Positions 26,792 to 34,874 of a DNA stretch of 52,852 nucleotides are shown here, piece after piece. The translations under genes were made by a program, and so were the position numbers. Within the stretch, counting starts at the first letter, position 1. Every line of letters starts with the position of its first letter. The stretch comes from Sabulitectum sp036743055 (GTDB lineage: Bacteria > Fermentibacterota > Fermentibacteria > Fermentibacterales > JCC-6). Location: positions 1 to 52,852 of the forward strand of contig DAINQE010000013.1 in assembly GCA_036743055.1 (NCBI GenBank). The letters are read 5' to 3'. Under the pieces are notes generated by a model. The model saw nothing but the letters and a program-made list of their open reading frames with translations. It had not been told where the DNA came from and did no database searches.

Positions 26792-27648
26792 TGGGCTTGA
26801 GAGATCTGTTCAAAAAGAGAAAAACGGGACTGGGACTGGCTCTTGGAGGAGGCGGAGTCCGGGGCATAGCCCACGTACCCATGCTCCAGGTTCTGGATGA
26901 AGAGGGGATCAGACCCGATATCATCTCAGGAACCAGCATGGGGGCGATCCTGGGTGCCCTCTATGCTTCGGGAAGGTCCGGCGAATCAATCCGGGAAGTG
27001 ATAGAGAGGAATACGATCTCAGGAGAACATGGCCTTAAGGAAGTGTTCGAGAAGAAGAACGCCATCGTAAAATGGCTGAAGGCGGTTAAGGTCTCCTGGA
27101 GCGGAAAAGGAATGCTGAACGCCGACGGCTTCATCAGCGACCTCATGGAAGAGATAAGCGTCGACACATTCGAGGAACTGCAGATCCCACTGGTGGTCAC
27201 AGCGACGGATTTCAACTCCGGGGAGGAAGTAATCTTCAGGAGCGGTGACCTGCTGCCTGCACTCAGAGCCAGCATGTCCATCCCCGGGGTATTCGAGCCT
27301 GTAGAATACCAGGGGAGGGTCCTCGTTGACGGAGGAATAGTGAACAACCTGCCGGTGAACCACCTGTCGGCGTGCGCTGCGGTGATAGCCATGGATGTGA
27401 TACCGGAGCCCAACCCCGGCGATACCGATCCGCCGGGAATGCTTGAAGCTACCCTGGGCATGTTCGACATCCTTCTCAGGAAGATCACCCGGGACTCCCT
27501 TGAGAAGCACCCGCCATCTCTGTACTGGAATCCATGCCTGGAAGAAGTGGGCACACTGGAGTTCGACAGGACCCATGAAGTTCTGAAACACGCTCATGAG
27601 AGGATGGAAGGATTCAGGAAGAAGCTTCGGTCTGCCCTCCCCTCCTGA
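26791..27648 (+). CDS. Patatin-like phospholipase (RssA/YchK type)
   Basis: 285 residues. The catalytic dyad of patatins is present: the serine in GTSMG (S49) and the aspartate in VDGG (D180), with the oxyanion loop GGGGVRGIAH (19-28). Such enzymes remove fatty acids from membrane lipids. There is no signal peptide and the N-terminus is basic (LRDLFKKRKTG), so it is probably cytosolic or at the inner face of the membrane. It ends the plus-strand run of envelope genes and faces a convergent gene. Confidence 0.9.
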   Translation: MGLRDLFKKRKTGLGLALGGGGVRGIAHVPMLQVLDEEGIRPDIISGTSMGAILGALYASGRSGESIREVIERNTISGEHGLKEVFEKKNAIVKWLKAVKVSWSGKGMLNADGFISDLMEEISVDTFEELQIPLVVTATDFNSGEEVIFRSGDLLPALRASMSIPGVFEPVEYQGRVLVDGGIVNNLPVNHLSACAAVIAMDVIPEPNPGDTDPPGMLEATLGMFDILLRKITRDSLEKHPPSLYWNPCLEEVGTLEFDRTHEVLKHAHERMEGFRKKLRSALPS

Positions 27649-27683
27649 CAGGAGTTGTCGGCATCATTCCCAGGGAGCGATCG

Positions 27684-29054
27684 TCATCCGGTCAGTACTA
27701 CTCTGCTGCAGTCCTCAGGGTCCACCTTCACATGTAGCATGGAACCGGGTTCATAGAGCTGCCTGTTAATGTCGTGTATGGCTTTCTTCAGTGAAACGGC
27801 ATAGGGAGCTTCCCCGGGAAGGGACACATCCAGTTCGATGGCATACTGGGGCACCTTGTTGATCCTCCACCCCGTTGGAGTGATCGACCTCACCCTGGCT
27901 TCCGCAGGTATGCCTCTGGTGTGAATGCGAATGGCCATTCTGCCGGCCCTGATGTGCTTGATCCCCACGATCAGGAAAACGATTCCTGTGATGCCTACCC
28001 CTATGGAAGCGCCATAAACAGGTTCGCCCTTCAGTATCCCCAGGAAGTAGGTAAGCCCTAGCGTGAGAAGCAGAAGCAGTACACCAGTTACAGCGAATAT
28101 CTGCCCGAAGCATCCCCCAGGATTCTCCATTTCAGCCTCACTTGCACCCGCCGCCCTGGAGGACTGATCATCAGCCATTTTCAGGCTCCCGGGACAAACC
28201 TCCAGACCGCTGTGGGCATAGACTCCGGTTATCATCTCCAGGACATGTCTTCCCTGAGCGCCGTTCGCCTGGATATACAGGCTGAGCTGCTCAGCGGCTT
28301 CCTTCTCCCGCCCGGTCATTTCCAGGGCATTGGCTCTCTGCACGATGGCCTTGCCGTCCAGGGTGGAATCCACGGGTACTGTTTCAAGGTCTTCTCCGAG
28401 GATCTCCAGAACACCTTTCCAGTCTCTCTTCACAGTGAGTATCTCTGCTTTCGACACCCTGTAAGCGCTGTCGGACTGAAGGTCCTCGGAGCGGGGATTG
28501 CAAGGTTCAAGCCACTTCTCCCCCGCTTCCGGATCACCGGCAAGAGCTGCGTTCCTGGCAAGCATACCCCTGATCTGCTGCCTGTGCCTTGGGAGGGTAA
28601 GCACTTCCAGCGCTGATTCGTAGAGCGCCCTCTGCCTCAGGCAGTCATTCGTCTCTGAGTAGTGGTTGGAGAGGATGATGGTGAGGAAGTAGAGGAGTTC
28701 CGCGCTGCTGATATCGCTTCCAGAGGCAAGTTCTCCGCATGTGGTCCTCCACATGGAAAGTGCTTCGGTCTCCTTCCAGGGAGCGAGCCTTCCACCCGAC
28801 AGCAGCTGACCTATGCCGGCAGGTATGTCAGGCTGGGTACCATCCTGCCTCCTGAGAAGCTCCATGCGTTCTTCCTCAGCAATTTCCCTGGCGGCTGCAA
28901 GGGGCTCCACATGCTCTTCCCTGCGGGGAGTGAATACATTCACAGTGTCGCAGTAACTGCAGTTCACGGATCCGCCAGTGTACCCTGTTCTAAGGGGAGC
29001 GCCGCAATTCCGACACATGAGCACCCTTGCCTGAAAATCGAAATCCTTATCCAT
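27684..29054 (-). CDS. Zinc-ribbon, helical-repeat and membrane protein
   Basis: 456 residues. An N-terminal zinc ribbon (C14, C17, C32, C35) is followed by a helical region with TPR-like units (about 90-275), two transmembrane helices (about 318-342 and 348-368), and a C-terminal beta-domain like DUF3592 (RGIPAEARVRSITPTGW). The design suggests a regulator or scaffold at the inner membrane. It is transcribed alone. Its C-terminal domain is similar in layout to that of the 4.7-5.2 kb membrane protein. Confidence 0.65.
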   Translation of the reverse strand: MDKDFDFQARVLMCRNCGAPLRTGYTGGSVNCSYCDTVNVFTPRREEHVEPLAAAREIAEEERMELLRRQDGTQPDIPAGIGQLLSGGRLAPWKETEALSMWRTTCGELASGSDISSAELLYFLTIILSNHYSETNDCLRQRALYESALEVLTLPRHRQQIRGMLARNAALAGDPEAGEKWLEPCNPRSEDLQSDSAYRVSKAEILTVKRDWKGVLEILGEDLETVPVDSTLDGKAIVQRANALEMTGREKEAAEQLSLYIQANGAQGRHVLEMITGVYAHSGLEVCPGSLKMADDQSSRAAGASEAEMENPGGCFGQIFAVTGVLLLLLTLGLTYFLGILKGEPVYGASIGVGITGIVFLIVGIKHIRAGRMAIRIHTRGIPAEARVRSITPTGWRINKVPQYAIELDVSLPGEAPYAVSLKKAIHDINRQLYEPGSMLHVKVDPEDCSRVVLTG

Positions 29055-29228
29055 TACCCCTCCATTACTTCATGCCAGATAACCTATTCCCGGGAAATTC
29101 TCATGTCCATTCACCGGACGAGGTCTTCATTAAGGCACCTTCATCTGTTCGGCCTGAGGTTCATTGGAACTATTCTGTAGTAGTTTAGTATGTATATTCC
29201 ATGAAAGCACACGAACCCTCAGGCTGGG

Positions 29229-29257
29229 TTGACGCAGGGATTGTCCGATAACATTAT
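29229..29257 (+). promoter_or_regulatory. Sigma-70-type promoter of the ArsR/cysteine-rich operon
   Basis: TTGACG, 17-bp spacer, CATTAT. The inverted repeat that follows overlaps the -10. Confidence 0.5.
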
Positions 29258-29272
29258 AAGCATATACTTATA
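29255..29272. promoter_or_regulatory. Probable ArsR-family operator
   Basis: TATAAG-N6-CTTATA, a perfect 6-bp inverted repeat within an AT-rich stretch, between the -10 box and the ATG at 29286. This is the size and position of ArsR/SmtB operators and suggests autorepression by the regulator encoded next. Confidence 0.6.
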
Positions 29273-29285
29273 TTTGGAGGGGATC

Positions 29286-29633
29286 ATGGCAACGGTATTC
29301 GATCCAGTCCCGGCGTTCAGCGCTCTTGGCTGCAGAACCAGGCACGAGATATTCCAGCTCCTTGCCCGGGGTCCCCTCTGTGTGGGGGCCATTGCAAGGG
29401 AGCTTGAGCTTTCTCAGCCATCGGTTTCCCAGCATCTGAGGATACTCAGGGAAGCCAGCCTGGTTACAGATCAACGATGCGGATACAGGGTACACTACGA
29501 GATAAACAGCGAGACCCTTGCTGCCTGCGGAGAACATCTCGTTTCCATGGGCAGGAGCAGAAAAGAAAAATTCAACTGCGGAAAGGAAAAAGAGCCATGT
29601 GCGAAGAGAAATGCGAACACCCTGAAAAACTGA
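29286..29633 (+). CDS. ArsR-family metal- or redox-responsive repressor
   Basis: 115 residues. The winged helix-turn-helix is clear: RHEIFQLLARGPLCVGAIARELELSQ then PSVSQHLRILREASLV and the RCGYRVHYEI wing. Six cysteines (16, 32, 65, 81, 98, 105) are present, including one in the LCVGAIA position equivalent to the metal-binding ELCVCDL of ArsR, and two in the tail FNCGKEKEPC. Effector unknown: arsenite, cadmium/zinc or persulfide. The ATG at 29286 follows GGAGGGGATC. The 3' end overlaps the 47-residue cysteine-rich ORF. Confidence 0.88.
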   Translation: MATVFDPVPAFSALGCRTRHEIFQLLARGPLCVGAIARELELSQPSVSQHLRILREASLVTDQRCGYRVHYEINSETLAACGEHLVSMGRSRKEKFNCGKEKEPCAKRNANTLKN

Positions 29634-29740
29634 AGGGTAAGCCCGAGGACTGCTCGCCGGGACAGGTCGAGGAATGTCATGGTCCCGTGAAGAAAAACAC
29701 TTGCTGCTGCGGCTGCGATTGCGAAGAGGAGAAGAAATGA
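29597..29740 (+). CDS. 47-residue cysteine-rich protein
   Basis: Nine cysteines in 47 residues: C2, C6, C19, C27, a CCC run at 36-38, C40 and C42. The segment HPEKLKGKPEDCSP with VEECHG matches a small conserved family I remember from anaerobes, of unknown function, likely metal-binding. The gene overlaps the regulator gene by 37 bp in another frame and the next gene by 4 bp, so the three form one transcript. AAAGGA lies 11 nt before the ATG. Confidence 0.75.
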   Translation: MCEEKCEHPEKLKGKPEDCSPGQVEECHGPVKKNTCCCGCDCEEEKK

Positions 29741-30015
29741 AAAATCTGCTGGCCATAATGCTTACCGTACTGCTTGCCGGAACGGTTCTTGCCTCCGGTC
29801 ACGGCGATGAGCCCTGCGATGACTGCACCTGCGAGGAATGCACCTGTGAAGACTGCACCTGCGATGACTGTTCCTCTGAGGAATGCACCTGCGAAGGTGA
29901 ATGCTGCCAGTGCCAGGAGACCTGCGAGAACTGCACCTGTGAAGAAGACAAACCCGTCGAGGAAGAACCCGCACCTTCTCCCTGCGGAGGCTGCCCTGGC
30001 GGAGGCTGCCAGTAG
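29737..30015 (+). CDS. Secreted acidic cysteine-rich repeat protein
   Basis: 92 residues: a signal peptide (MKNLLAIMLTVLLAGTVLA), then a mature part with 19 cysteines in about 70 residues, largely repeats of C-[DE]-[DE]-C-T (for example CDDCTCEECTCEDC), then an acidic linker and a final CGGCPGGGC. No fixed fold is expected; the sequence should bind soft metal ions outside the cytoplasm. The frame could start at 29674, but the ATG at 29737 has AGGAGAAGAA before it and starts the signal peptide. Low-complexity DNA makes slippage possible. Confidence 0.85.
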   Translation: MKNLLAIMLTVLLAGTVLASGHGDEPCDDCTCEECTCEDCTCDDCSSEECTCEGECCQCQETCENCTCEEDKPVEEEPAPSPCGGCPGGGCQ

Positions 30016-30023
30016 CCATACCT

Positions 30024-30047
30024 GCCCCCGGTTCGCCGGGGGCTTTT
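30024..30047 (+). terminator. Rho-independent terminator
   Basis: GCCCCCGG-TTCG-CCGGGGGC followed by TTTT. It closes the ArsR/cysteine-rich operon. Confidence 0.9.
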
Positions 30048-30064
30048 CCGTATTGACGCTGATA

Positions 30065-30093
30065 TTGACATGACGATGATACACGCCTATAGT
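30065..30093 (+). promoter_or_regulatory. Strong sigma-70-type promoter
   Basis: TTGACA, 17-bp spacer, TATAGT. It is the closest to consensus of any in the window, about 34 bp before the ATG at 30127. Confidence 0.75.
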
Positions 30094-30126
30094 CCCAAGT
30101 GAACCAATCTCTGGAAGGGAGAAAAG

Positions 30127-30825
30127 ATGAAGATTCTAATTGTTCTTCTTAGTGTGGCTGCTTTCTGTTTTGCAGGAGAGCTTACACTTTCCGGCGGTGT
30201 AGCGGGAACCAGCACTTTCAGCGGTTCCGATGCTGAGACCATCCTCTGGTCACAGCCTCCCACTGGATACGCTATGGCGTCCCAGTACTTCGATGACATG
30301 TATCCTGAGTACGATTCAGGCGTTGCTGATGACGTGGAGTTCGCCACCGAGACAGTAGTGAACAAGATTCGCTGGTGGGGCGGCTACTGGAACGGTTCCG
30401 CCGGTGCTCCCATTGACTCTCCCGTTGAGATCTACCTCTACAACGATGACGGTACCGGCAATGCACCCACCCTTCCCCAGCACACTTCAGCCATTCAGAG
30501 CTGGATGGTTGATCCTGGAGATTACACTGAAGCTCCCGACGGCGCCAACTACGTTATGGAGTATACTTTCCCTTCATGGGTAGTTTTCGAAGCCGGTACA
30601 AAGTACTGGATCGAAATAAGGAAAGCTTTCCCGTTCGACCCACTGGGACAGTATGGCTGGATTCAGGCCGAACCCATAGCTATGTCCCCCTGTGTTCAGG
30701 GATTTGACGGGCTTGGAACTGTATGGTGGACAGCTCAGACAACAGATGCCGCTTTCGAGCTGATCTGGGATGATGCGGTTTCCCTCGACAGATCCACATG
30801 GGCCGGCATTAAGGCTGCTTTCTAG
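30127..30825 (+). CDS. Secreted protein, function unknown
   Basis: 232 residues with a signal peptide (MKILIVLLSVAAFCFAGE). The mature part is beta-rich, tryptophan-rich and acidic (DVEFATETVVNKIRWWGGYW, PVEIYLYNDDGTG, YWIEIRKAF), resembling extracellular carbohydrate- or protein-binding jelly-roll domains; it lacks a sorting domain. GGAAGGGAG is upstream. Its strong promoter and terminator show a highly expressed single gene. Confidence 0.75.
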   Translation: MKILIVLLSVAAFCFAGELTLSGGVAGTSTFSGSDAETILWSQPPTGYAMASQYFDDMYPEYDSGVADDVEFATETVVNKIRWWGGYWNGSAGAPIDSPVEIYLYNDDGTGNAPTLPQHTSAIQSWMVDPGDYTEAPDGANYVMEYTFPSWVVFEAGTKYWIEIRKAFPFDPLGQYGWIQAEPIAMSPCVQGFDGLGTVWWTAQTTDAAFELIWDDAVSLDRSTWAGIKAAF

Positions 30826-30846
30826 AGTAGTCTTCAGTATTGAGAT

Positions 30847-30880
30847 AACCCGGCAGCCGACAAGCTGCCGGGTTTCTTTT
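30847..30880 (+). terminator. Rho-independent terminator
   Basis: AACCCGGCAGC/GCTGCCGGGTT, an 11-bp perfect stem, followed by TCTTTT. Confidence 0.9.
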
Positions 30881-31007
30881 ACACCCTTTGTCTTCGATAA
30901 CCCTACCTCCATGACCAGTCTCAAGAACGGGACACCTGTTGCATCCAGGGGAGCGGATGCTTTCTCTATATTACTCCAGCATTCGAATAGCCGCTTGGAG
31001 ATACAGA

Positions 31008-32228
31008 ATGAAACACAATTTCGATACACCGATTGACCGTTCAGGCACCAGCTGCCTTAAGTGGGACTATCTGCAGGCTTTCTTCGGAAAAGAAGATCTG
31101 AATGCCCTATGGGTAGCGGACATGGATTTCAAGACGCCTCCTGAAATCCTCGAGCCCCTTATCGAAAGGGCGAAGCACGGGGTCTTTGGCTACACTGCAA
31201 AACCGGAAGGATTCTATCAGTCCGTGATCCAGTGGTTCCTGAAGAGGTACGGGTGGAGCATAGAAAGGGATTGGATAGTTGCAACCCCTGGGGTAGTCCC
31301 AGCTCTGAACCTGGCCATTCAGACCTTCACCGAACCAGGGGAAGGCATCATCATCCAACCTCCTGTGTACTTCCCCTTTGAGGAATCCATAAGACTGAAC
31401 GAAAGAAGGGTCCTGAACAACCAGCTGCTGCTCAATGAAGACCGTTATGTGATTAACTTCGAGGACCTTGAACGCCGTGCCGGGAATGCCAGCATGCTGG
31501 TTCTATGCTCTCCCCACAACCCCGTCAGCCGTGTATGGACCAGGGAAGAGCTTGAGGAGATAGGCAGGATCTGTCGGCAGAATGATCTCATGGTGTTCTC
31601 AGACGAGATACACGCCGACATAGTATTCCCGCCCCATCGACATATGCCCACCGCCGCCGTGAATGAGTTCCTCAGGGAGAACAGCATCTGTGCATATGCC
31701 ACCAGCAAAACATTCAACCTTGCGGGTCTGCAGCTCTCCGTGAACATCATACCGCAAGAAGTGATCAGGAATCGGTTCAAGGAATCCCTTGCAAAGCTCC
31801 ACATGAACATGTCGAACATCTTCGGGATCGTGGGAACACAGGCTGCGTACGCCAACGGAGGGGAGTGGCTGGATCAGCTTCTGGAGTACCTGTGGGGGAA
31901 CTACCTCGAAGTGGCTTCCTTCCTAAGGAGCAAAATTCCGGGAATCTCGGTCCTTGAACCACAGGGCACCTTCCTTCTCTGGCTCGACTGCAGGGGACTG
32001 GGGCTGTCAGATGATGAGCTGGCTTCGCTGTTCGTGAACAGGGCAAAGCTTGCTCTGTCAGGGGGATCCATGTTCGGTCCTGGCGGAGAGGGATTCATGA
32101 GGATGAACATTGCCTGTCCCAGGAAGAACCTGATGGATGCGCTTTCAAGCCTTGAAAAAGCCCTGGACGATGACTCGCCCCTCCCAGCTGAACCTCCCTG
32201 CTGCAGCGGAGGACCCGACGACACCTGA
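31008..32228 (+). CDS. PLP aminotransferase-fold C-S beta-lyase (MalY/PatB-like)
   Basis: 406 residues. The fold-type I PLP enzyme has the Schiff-base lysine in YATSKTFNLAG (K234), the phosphate-binding FSDEIHADIVF (Asp199) and CSPHNPVSRVW. The opening LWVADMDFKTPPEI and HGVFGYT mark the MalY/PatB group, which cleaves cystathionine or cysteine C-S bonds, releasing homocysteine or pyruvate. Start ATG at 31008 has GGAG 8 nt upstream; the frame is open earlier. The C-terminal tail ends EPPCCSGGPDDT with a pair of cysteines. Its place among methionine genes fits homocysteine production. Confidence 0.87.
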   Translation: MKHNFDTPIDRSGTSCLKWDYLQAFFGKEDLNALWVADMDFKTPPEILEPLIERAKHGVFGYTAKPEGFYQSVIQWFLKRYGWSIERDWIVATPGVVPALNLAIQTFTEPGEGIIIQPPVYFPFEESIRLNERRVLNNQLLLNEDRYVINFEDLERRAGNASMLVLCSPHNPVSRVWTREELEEIGRICRQNDLMVFSDEIHADIVFPPHRHMPTAAVNEFLRENSICAYATSKTFNLAGLQLSVNIIPQEVIRNRFKESLAKLHMNMSNIFGIVGTQAAYANGGEWLDQLLEYLWGNYLEVASFLRSKIPGISVLEPQGTFLLWLDCRGLGLSDDELASLFVNRAKLALSGGSMFGPGGEGFMRMNIACPRKNLMDALSSLEKALDDDSPLPAEPPCCSGGPDDT

Positions 32229-32255
32229 TAGAAGGGAGTAGGAGCCGGTGGCTCC

Positions 32256-32570
32256 CTAAGCGAAGCCGAACCTCTTCAGGTCTATCCTCCCGGAGTCGTT
32301 GAACTCGACTCCCTCAGCCTCCAGAAGGACCCTCTGAAGGAACCTGTCGTCATCTCCCTGAAAAGTGCGCCTCCTGCTTATCTCGCCCTTCGAGTTCACC
32401 ACCCTGTGCCAGGGCACATCCTCTCCGTCAGGTATGGCCCTCATGGCGTACCCCACAGCTCTGGACGCCCTGGGATTGCCAGCCATGGCCGCAACCTGCC
32501 CGTAGGTCATCACCTTTCCACTGGGGATCCCCACCACGATCCGGTGAACGGTCTTGAAGAAGCCCTCCAT
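32256..32570 (-). CDS. Alkyltransferase-like protein (ATL)
   Basis: 104 residues. It aligns with the DNA-binding half of O6-alkylguanine-DNA methyltransferase (MTYGQVAAMAG, RASRAVGYAMRA), but the active-site PCHR is PWHR (W54): the typical ATL substitution. Such proteins bind and flip O6-alkylguanine and hand it to nucleotide excision repair, without repairing it themselves. AAAGGAG lies just before the ATG at 32570. Convergent with the PLP lyase gene; divergent from the cobalamin riboswitch. Confidence 0.9.
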   Translation of the reverse strand: MEGFFKTVHRIVVGIPSGKVMTYGQVAAMAGNPRASRAVGYAMRAIPDGEDVPWHRVVNSKGEISRRRTFQGDDDRFLQRVLLEAEGVEFNDSGRIDLKRFGFA

Positions 32571-32617
32571 GAGTCTCCTTTCCGCATCAGGGCGCACCCG
32601 GAATATATTAGCCCCGT

Positions 32618-32760
32618 CGGCAGCGTCAGGGAAGCGGGTGAGAATCCCGCGCGGCCCCGCCGCTGTAACCGGTTACGGTACGCACAGGCCATTGCGGTTC
32701 TCCGTGAGAAGGCGCGTCACCGGCAATTCCGGAAGCCAGAAGACCTTCTGCCGGCGCTTA
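32618..32760 (+). ncRNA. Cobalamin (adenosylcobalamin-type) riboswitch
   Basis: Conserved blocks appear in order: AGGGAA (32628), GCGGGTGAGAATCCCGC hairpin, GCGGCCCCGCCGCTGTAA (32651-32668), the B12-box-like GCCATTG (32688-32694), GAGAAGGCG, and the closing GGAAGCCAGAAGACCTTCTG (from 32731). This is the known aptamer of B12 transport and synthesis genes. A hairpin (GGGAT/ATCCC plus T6) follows at 32786-32808, so high cobalamin would end transcription. It lies before the beta-propeller gene. Confidence 0.9.
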
Positions 32761-32785
32761 ACTTCACCTTCGCGGGAAGGGTGGG

Positions 32786-32808
32786 GGGATTTTCCTATCC
32801 CATTTTTT
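32786..32808 (+). terminator. Riboswitch expression-platform terminator
   Basis: A 5-bp stem GGGAT/ATCCC followed by T6, about 26 bp before the ATG at 32834. The stem is short, so the call is tentative. Confidence 0.5.
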
Positions 32809-32833
32809 CACGCGGCCGACAAGAGGAGACGAA

Positions 32834-34021
32834 ATGCTCTCGACGGGAATCGGCCTGCTTCTTCTGTCGCTGATATCAGGGGACGCCCTGGTGATCTGCG
32901 GCGGGGATCTGGCGCACATCGACACGGAATCCGGAACTGTAACCCCATCGGTGGGAGTCCTGCACACATACCCCAACGACATAGCCATCCACGACGGATA
33001 CGCCTTCGTGGTGAACTCCGGGAGCGACTCCGGAACCCTTCAGCGCTTTGAAATGGACACATGGACGCTTGTTGAGATGGGTATGGGAACAGGATGGAAC
33101 TGCTGGGCTTCGCTTCCCCTTTCCAATGGAAACCTGGCTGTGTCAGCAACACTGAACAACTCCATAGCAGTGGTTGACCCTGTGACAATGACCGTCACAG
33201 GCAGCATCGCCGGAACAGGCCCCAACCCGGAGTGGATGGCTGAAGACGAAGGAACGCTTTACGCGGCCTGCGGGGGATGGGGCACGGGGAACTCGGTAGT
33301 CGTTACGGACATCTCAGCAGGCATAACAACCGACACCCTTACCGCAGGGACCAACTGCCAGTCCGTCGTAATAGCGGATGATGGACGTCTCTTCGTTACC
33401 TGCAGCGGAACATACGGAAGCAACAACGGCAGCGTTGTGGTAATAGACCCTGCTTCAGGCTCGATCATTTCCGAGCTTGAGGTGGGCGGTTTCCCGGCAT
33501 GGAGCACAGCAGCAGGAAACACCTTCTACACCGCCGATCCATGGGGCGGGGGTGTATTCTCCATTGACATGACATCCCTGGAAGTTCTCCACAGCAGCAG
33601 CAACCCCTTCTGTTCCGGCGGGAACGGCCTTGCAGCCGACGATCAGGGTAATCTCTGGGTCTCGGATACCGCCGCGGGTCAGGTTAGGGTTTACGACCAG
33701 TCGGGAACCCTGGTTCAGACCTACACGGTTACCACTCCTGGTCCCCTTGCGGTCTCAGGATCTCTTAGCGGTATCAGCTCCGAAGGCGGTTCAGTGGTTA
33801 GCATAACGAGGGTATCGCCGAATCCCGCTGCCAGCTCCATCGCAGTAACCGGAGTACCCGCTGGTGTTTCAGTAGCCGTGTTTGACATAACAGGAAGGAA
33901 AGTGGCGGAGGGTCAGGGATCCAACGGCACCGCTGAACTCAGCGTCGGCCATCTGCCACAGGGTCTTTACAATGCCGTATGTGGTAATTCTTGCGCCCGA
34001 TTCACGGTGACAGCGCGATGA
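32834..34021 (+). CDS. Cobalamin-regulated secreted beta-propeller, BtuG-like, with C-terminal sorting domain
   Basis: 395 residues: signal peptide (MLSTGIGLLLLSLISG), a YVTN-type seven-bladed propeller (about 25-300, repeats such as NGNLAVSATLNNSIAVVDP and DGRLFVTCSGTYGSNN), then a T9SS-like tail (SPNPAASS, FDITGRKV). BtuG in Bacteroides is a surface propeller that grips vitamin B12 beside the BtuB transporter. Here the propeller is the first gene behind a B12 riboswitch, which makes B12 capture likely; this is inference by fold and control. No BtuB, TonB or lipobox is seen. Overlaps the next gene by 4 bp. Confidence 0.78.
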   Translation: MLSTGIGLLLLSLISGDALVICGGDLAHIDTESGTVTPSVGVLHTYPNDIAIHDGYAFVVNSGSDSGTLQRFEMDTWTLVEMGMGTGWNCWASLPLSNGNLAVSATLNNSIAVVDPVTMTVTGSIAGTGPNPEWMAEDEGTLYAACGGWGTGNSVVVTDISAGITTDTLTAGTNCQSVVIADDGRLFVTCSGTYGSNNGSVVVIDPASGSIISELEVGGFPAWSTAAGNTFYTADPWGGGVFSIDMTSLEVLHSSSNPFCSGGNGLAADDQGNLWVSDTAAGQVRVYDQSGTLVQTYTVTTPGPLAVSGSLSGISSEGGSVVSITRVSPNPAASSIAVTGVPAGVSVAVFDITGRKVAEGQGSNGTAELSVGHLPQGLYNAVCGNSCARFTVTAR

Positions 34022-34824
34022 TCCTTCTTCTGATGCTGGCGCTTGCCGCTGATCCCTGGGCCGATGGCTCTCCCTTCGTGGAGTACGGCGAAGGGGCCGG
34101 TTACGGTCAGGCGTACTACCCCGAGAACATCCTGGGCCCGCCCGATCCAGAGGCCACGACCCAGTCACCAGCAGTGGGCGAGGACGAACTGCTGACCCTG
34201 GGAAAGGACGGGATAGTGGTTCTTGAGTTTATCGACAATGCGATAATCGACGGTGAAGGGCCCGACTTCACGGTGTTCGAGAACGTGATGCAGACAGGGG
34301 CCGGGTACTTCAGGGAATGCGCTTTCGTGGAGGTGAGCCAGAATGGTGATTACTGGGTAATGTTCCCCTGGAACGCCGAAACCAAGGAAGGCCTCGCGGG
34401 AGTCTGGCCCACCACAGGGGAGGACCCAACCGATCCATCCGTCTCAGGAGGCGATCAGTTCGACCTGGCGGACCTGGGGCTCGACTGGATCAGGTTCGTG
34501 AGATTAACGGACTGCGGTGATGCGGTTTCAGACGACGGGCTTTTTGACCTTGACGCCGTGGCCGCGGTGAACTCGACCACCGGGATAGCCTCATCGGTTG
34601 CTACTCCTGCGGGGCTCACTGTTTCCTCTCCCTTCACATCCAGCTTCCAGGTGGTTACTGAGGAACAGGGAACGCTCTTCTGCTACACCGCCGACGGCCG
34701 TCTTGCAGGCGAATGGCAGCTGGAAACGGGAACTCATTCCGTTCCGTCATCCGCGCTGCCATCCGGGCTTCTGCTGTTCCGCCTCAATGAATCTTCCTGT
34801 ACTGCGGTAAGGGTCTTCAACTAG
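34018..34824 (+). CDS. Secreted partner protein of the cobalamin locus
   Basis: 268 residues. A short signal sequence (MILLLMLALAADP) leads to a domain (about 15-190) rich in conserved turns: GEGAGYGQAYYPENILGPPDP, LGKDGIVVLEFIDNAI, GEGPDFTVFENV, FVEVSQNGDYW. From memory this belongs to a surface-protein family that sits beside B12-uptake genes in Bacteroidetes. A C-terminal beta-sandwich follows (LPSGLLLFRLNESSCTAVRV). The start at 34018 is set by ATGA overlap with the propeller stop; an earlier ATG at 33991 is less likely. Role: probably binding or presenting cobalamin. Confidence 0.7.
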   Translation: MILLLMLALAADPWADGSPFVEYGEGAGYGQAYYPENILGPPDPEATTQSPAVGEDELLTLGKDGIVVLEFIDNAIIDGEGPDFTVFENVMQTGAGYFRECAFVEVSQNGDYWVMFPWNAETKEGLAGVWPTTGEDPTDPSVSGGDQFDLADLGLDWIRFVRLTDCGDAVSDDGLFDLDAVAAVNSTTGIASSVATPAGLTVSSPFTSSFQVVTEEQGTLFCYTADGRLAGEWQLETGTHSVPSSALPSGLLLFRLNESSCTAVRVFN

Positions 34825-34834
34825 ACCTTCCCAG

Positions 34835-34866
34835 CTGCGGCCTGGGCAAATACACTCAGGCCGCAG
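34835..34866. terminator. Inverted repeat between convergent genes
   Basis: CTGCGGCCTG/CAGGCCGCAG, a perfect 10-bp stem with a 12-nt loop, between the cobalamin locus and the HcyBio gene. It has no good T-run in either direction but could stop both transcripts. Confidence 0.5.
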
Positions 34867-34874
34867 TATCAGGT

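Noticed and set aside
29774..30073. Alternative frames through the cysteine-repeat DNA
   Set aside because: Repetitive DNA opens several frames; only the frame with a signal peptide, ribosome site and operon overlap is credible.
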